Assembly: GCA_015489555.1 (NCBI GenBank)
Contig: WFZN01000003.1
Span: 1-7,908, forward strand
DNA length: 7,908 nucleotides
DNA from: Candidatus Dojkabacteria bacterium
Lineage (GTDB): Bacteria > Patescibacteriota > Dojkabacteria > GCA-002793355
Direction: 5' to 3'
The notes below the pieces were generated by a model. That model saw nothing but the letters and a program-made list of their open reading frames with translations. It was not told the origin of the DNA and made no database searches. Shown piece after piece: positions 6,117 through 7,908 of this stretch. The position numbers and the translations under genes are program-made. Within the stretch, counting starts at the first letter, position 1; the number at the start of each line of letters is the position of its first letter.

Positions 6117-7908
6117 CAATAGGGGTGCCCTGAGGTTATACCGCATTTAATATCTTGAATCTTGTTCATTTCAAGGAGGGGCCTAAATTGTAAGGTAAGG
6201 TTTGGGTCATAAACTATCCATTCGGCAGGGTAGGTGTTGTTGTCTTCTAGTACTAAATCGCGCTCAAACGTGGGCAGAGTTTGTGAATATACAAAACCTT
6301 GTATTATAAGGCGATCAAATTTACCGTTTGAGTCTTTGTAAGAGTCTCTGTTATTAGTAGAGTAACCTTGTAGCACTTTAAACGTAGCGTTGTCAACAAT
6401 TACAAATCCTGCCTGAACAAGGTCAGTTATTTGGTCATACCCGGTATTGGGGTTGTCGTCAATTATAATACTTGCATTGTTGTATCCAACTATAAGTAGG
6501 GCATTACTGTTAAAAGTTTTACGTAACTCATATAAACGTAAGGTGTGTCTTTCAACAAGTATTATATTATTGTTTCTATAAGTTACTTGGGGGGGAAGCG
6601 TAATGTCGTTTTCTACCACAATAACTTTATACTTGTTAGGATCACTTAACGCATTAGTAAGCGTTGTAGAATTATTAACACGATGTACAGTACAGTTTGT
6701 ATATTGTGCGCATCTATCAATAACTTTATTGTAGAGTAGGCGCCCCCATCCTGGTACAAGATTTATGTCATATCCTCTAACATACAAGCCTGGTGTATCA
6801 TAATTACCATCGTACCCCCATTTTACAGGTAACAGGTTAGAGTTTAGGGTAACTAATCCAAAGTTTGCAATAGTTGCGTAGTTTGTGGCATTAAACGGAG
6901 ATATTAAATTGTATATATCTGCGGGGTCTTCAGATACTCCTGTAATAGCATTATAGTTTGGTAGGTGAGAAAAACCTCCGTTACTATATACAAATCCAAG
7001 CGAGGTTTTAATCCAATTGTGGCCGCTATTTATGGTAACAGTACTGTCTTTGTCACTATCAATACATGTTACATTGTTTGCTTTATCATATACACAAAAG
7101 CCATAAGTTAGAGTGTCACCTCCCCTTATATCTTTTACAGTAAGTTCTGCGGTAAAACCAGTACTAGTTGTTGAGGTTATGTTCCAGCCGTATAGGTTAT
7201 TTCCGGGGTTGTCAAGTCCATTTATTTCTCTACCATTTGTAGCTTTTAAAAAGCGGTTTTCTACTGTAGGGTCTACGCCAGACTGGGTATTTTTAGCAAA
7301 TACATAGGTTCTAAAAATTGGCACTCCTGATGGCTTGCCGCTATCGTTGTTACCATAATTTACGTTAGCAGTAATCTTTATAGTGTTAGCATCTATACCA
7401 GTTAGATTCACACTTATGGTTGGTTTTCTGGCATCTACATATAGGTACCCTGCTGCGCTCCATAAGGCATTGTTTTTATCTAGTACGGTAATGTTAGGGT
7501 CTTGAAGTGAAACTAGAGTGTTGTAAATGCTAGCGTCTTGTGTTGTTTTAAAGATCTCTACCCCTTCTGGGTCTTTTATGCGTAATCTGGGGTGGTATTG
7601 CCCTGGTGGAAAGGCTATTGACCCTTCTTTGACAAAAATGTCATACACAAAGTAGAACGAGTCGCGGGTGTCGGCATATCCAAAGCCGCGTACGCAGGTA
7701 TAGGCGTTGGGGTCGCTAAGGCACGGGGTCAGGCTGGTGCCGCCGTAGGGTAGCACGCCCCCGCTGTTGTCTACGCCGTAGGTGTCTACTATTCGAAACA
7801 TCTTGCTGGTACTGTCCCACACATTCGTGCCGGTGGTTAGTAGCGGTAAACGGCCGCTGCCGCCAAGTTGGGCAAGTTCCCACGCAAATTCACCAAAACC
7901 TGCCGGAC
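6110..7908 (-). CDS. Large secreted/surface protein with Ig-like and beta-helix-like regions, 5'-truncated
   Basis: The frame is open from the right edge to the TAG at 6112-6110, giving 598 visible residues; the start and any signal peptide are off-window. A GTG at 7822 is an internal codon, since coding continues 28 codons upstream. Visible residues about 160-292 look like an Ig-like beta sandwich (KPTISVNLTG... to ...YGFCVYDKANNVTC). Residues about 296-310 contain WIKTSLGFVYSNGG. Roughly 400-550 has repeated short beta-strand patterns (VIVVENDITL, NNNIILVE, ALLIVGYNNASIII) like a right-handed beta-helix. The end carries RDL (549-551), PAEWIVYDP (560-568) and RPLLE. I recall similar C-terminal motifs in CPR surface proteins, from memory only. 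All eight cysteines occur as four close pairs, fitting extracellular disulfides. No sortase motif or C-terminal membrane helix is present. Base composition shifts sharply near 7640-7680. The likely role is cell-surface adhesion or envelope structure. Confidence 0.8.
   Translation of the reverse strand, partial: PAGFGEFAWELAQLGGSGRLPLLTTGTNVWDSTSKMFRIVDTYGVDNSGGVLPYGGTSLTPCLSDPNAYTCVRGFGYADTRDSFYFVYDIFVKEGSIAFPPGQYHPRLRIKDPEGVEIFKTTQDASIYNTLVSLQDPNITVLDKNNALWSAAGYLYVDARKPTISVNLTGIDANTIKITANVNYGNNDSGKPSGVPIFRTYVFAKNTQSGVDPTVENRFLKATNGREINGLDNPGNNLYGWNITSTTSTGFTAELTVKDIRGGDTLTYGFCVYDKANNVTCIDSDKDSTVTINSGHNWIKTSLGFVYSNGGFSHLPNYNAITGVSEDPADIYNLISPFNATNYATIANFGLVTLNSNLLPVKWGYDGNYDTPGLYVRGYDINLVPGWGRLLYNKVIDRCAQYTNCTVHRVNNSTTLTNALSDPNKYKVIVVENDITLPPQVTYRNNNIILVERHTLRLYELRKTFNSNALLIVGYNNASIIIDDNPNTGYDQITDLVQAGFVIVDNATFKVLQGYSTNNRDSYKDSNGKFDRLIIQGFVYSQTLPTFERDLVLEDNNTYPAEWIVYDPNLTLQFRPLLEMNKIQDIKCGITSGHPYCQ

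Noticed and set aside
6114..6122. Possible UGA recoding (TGA CAA TAG at the end of the basic protein gene), as in Gracilibacteria/SR1
   Set aside because: A TAG two codons later would permit it, but no in-frame TGA appears in about 2,570 codons of the window and conserved Gly and Trp positions use GGN and TGG. The standard code is the simpler reading.
7820..7822. GTG as the start of the surface-protein gene
   Set aside because: The frame continues upstream without a stop to the window edge in plausible sequence, and no ribosome site precedes the GTG.
1..7908. Search for CRISPR arrays, tRNA/rRNA genes, transposases, toxin-antitoxin or phage-defence genes
   Set aside because: No direct-repeat array, cloverleaf-like stretch or matching protein motif was seen; the only gene-free stretch above 30 bases is 3626-3783.

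Overview
The window is AT-rich (about 30-37% GC in the lines I counted) and carries compact, same-strand housekeeping genes. It also carries a large, cysteine-paired surface protein of a style I associate with Candidate Phyla Radiation (Patescibacteria) bacteria. Tight gene packing, a four-domain S1 protein, a Cys4 L31 and a CysRS with an unusual insertion all fit such a genome. I cannot fix the lineage from this sequence; a Microgenomates/Katanobacteria-like group is a guess. The genetic code looks standard: no in-frame TGA occurs in about 2,570 codons.

Layout. Positions 1-792 (+) hold the 3' part of a membrane-anchored protein with a Ser/Asn/Gln/Lys-rich linker and an unrecognised C-terminal domain. 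It is followed by cysS (805-2454, +) and sppA (2447-3625, +), which overlap by 8 bases. These three genes probably form one transcript. A perfect 15-bp GC-rich hairpin begins at the last base of the sppA stop codon. The only sizeable gene-free stretch (3626-3783, 158 bases) holds this hairpin, a good sigma70-type promoter (TTGTAC-17-TATAAT) and the one strong Shine-Dalgarno of the window. They lead into a second operon: rpsA-like S1 protein (3784-5037), rpmE (5061-5303) and a strongly basic unknown protein (5313-6116). From the other strand, a large secreted or surface protein (6110-7908, open at the right edge) converges on this operon and overlaps its last gene by 7 bases.

The housekeeping part serves translation (cysteine charging, mRNA binding on the ribosome, L31) and membrane proteolysis (SppA). 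The 5313-6116 protein is a candidate for an undescribed nucleic-acid- or ribosome-associated factor, judged only by charge and operon position. The surface gene has an abrupt shift to about 60% GC in its last 230 bases before the window edge, which suggests mosaic origin. I found no tRNA, rRNA, CRISPR array, transposase or defence system.
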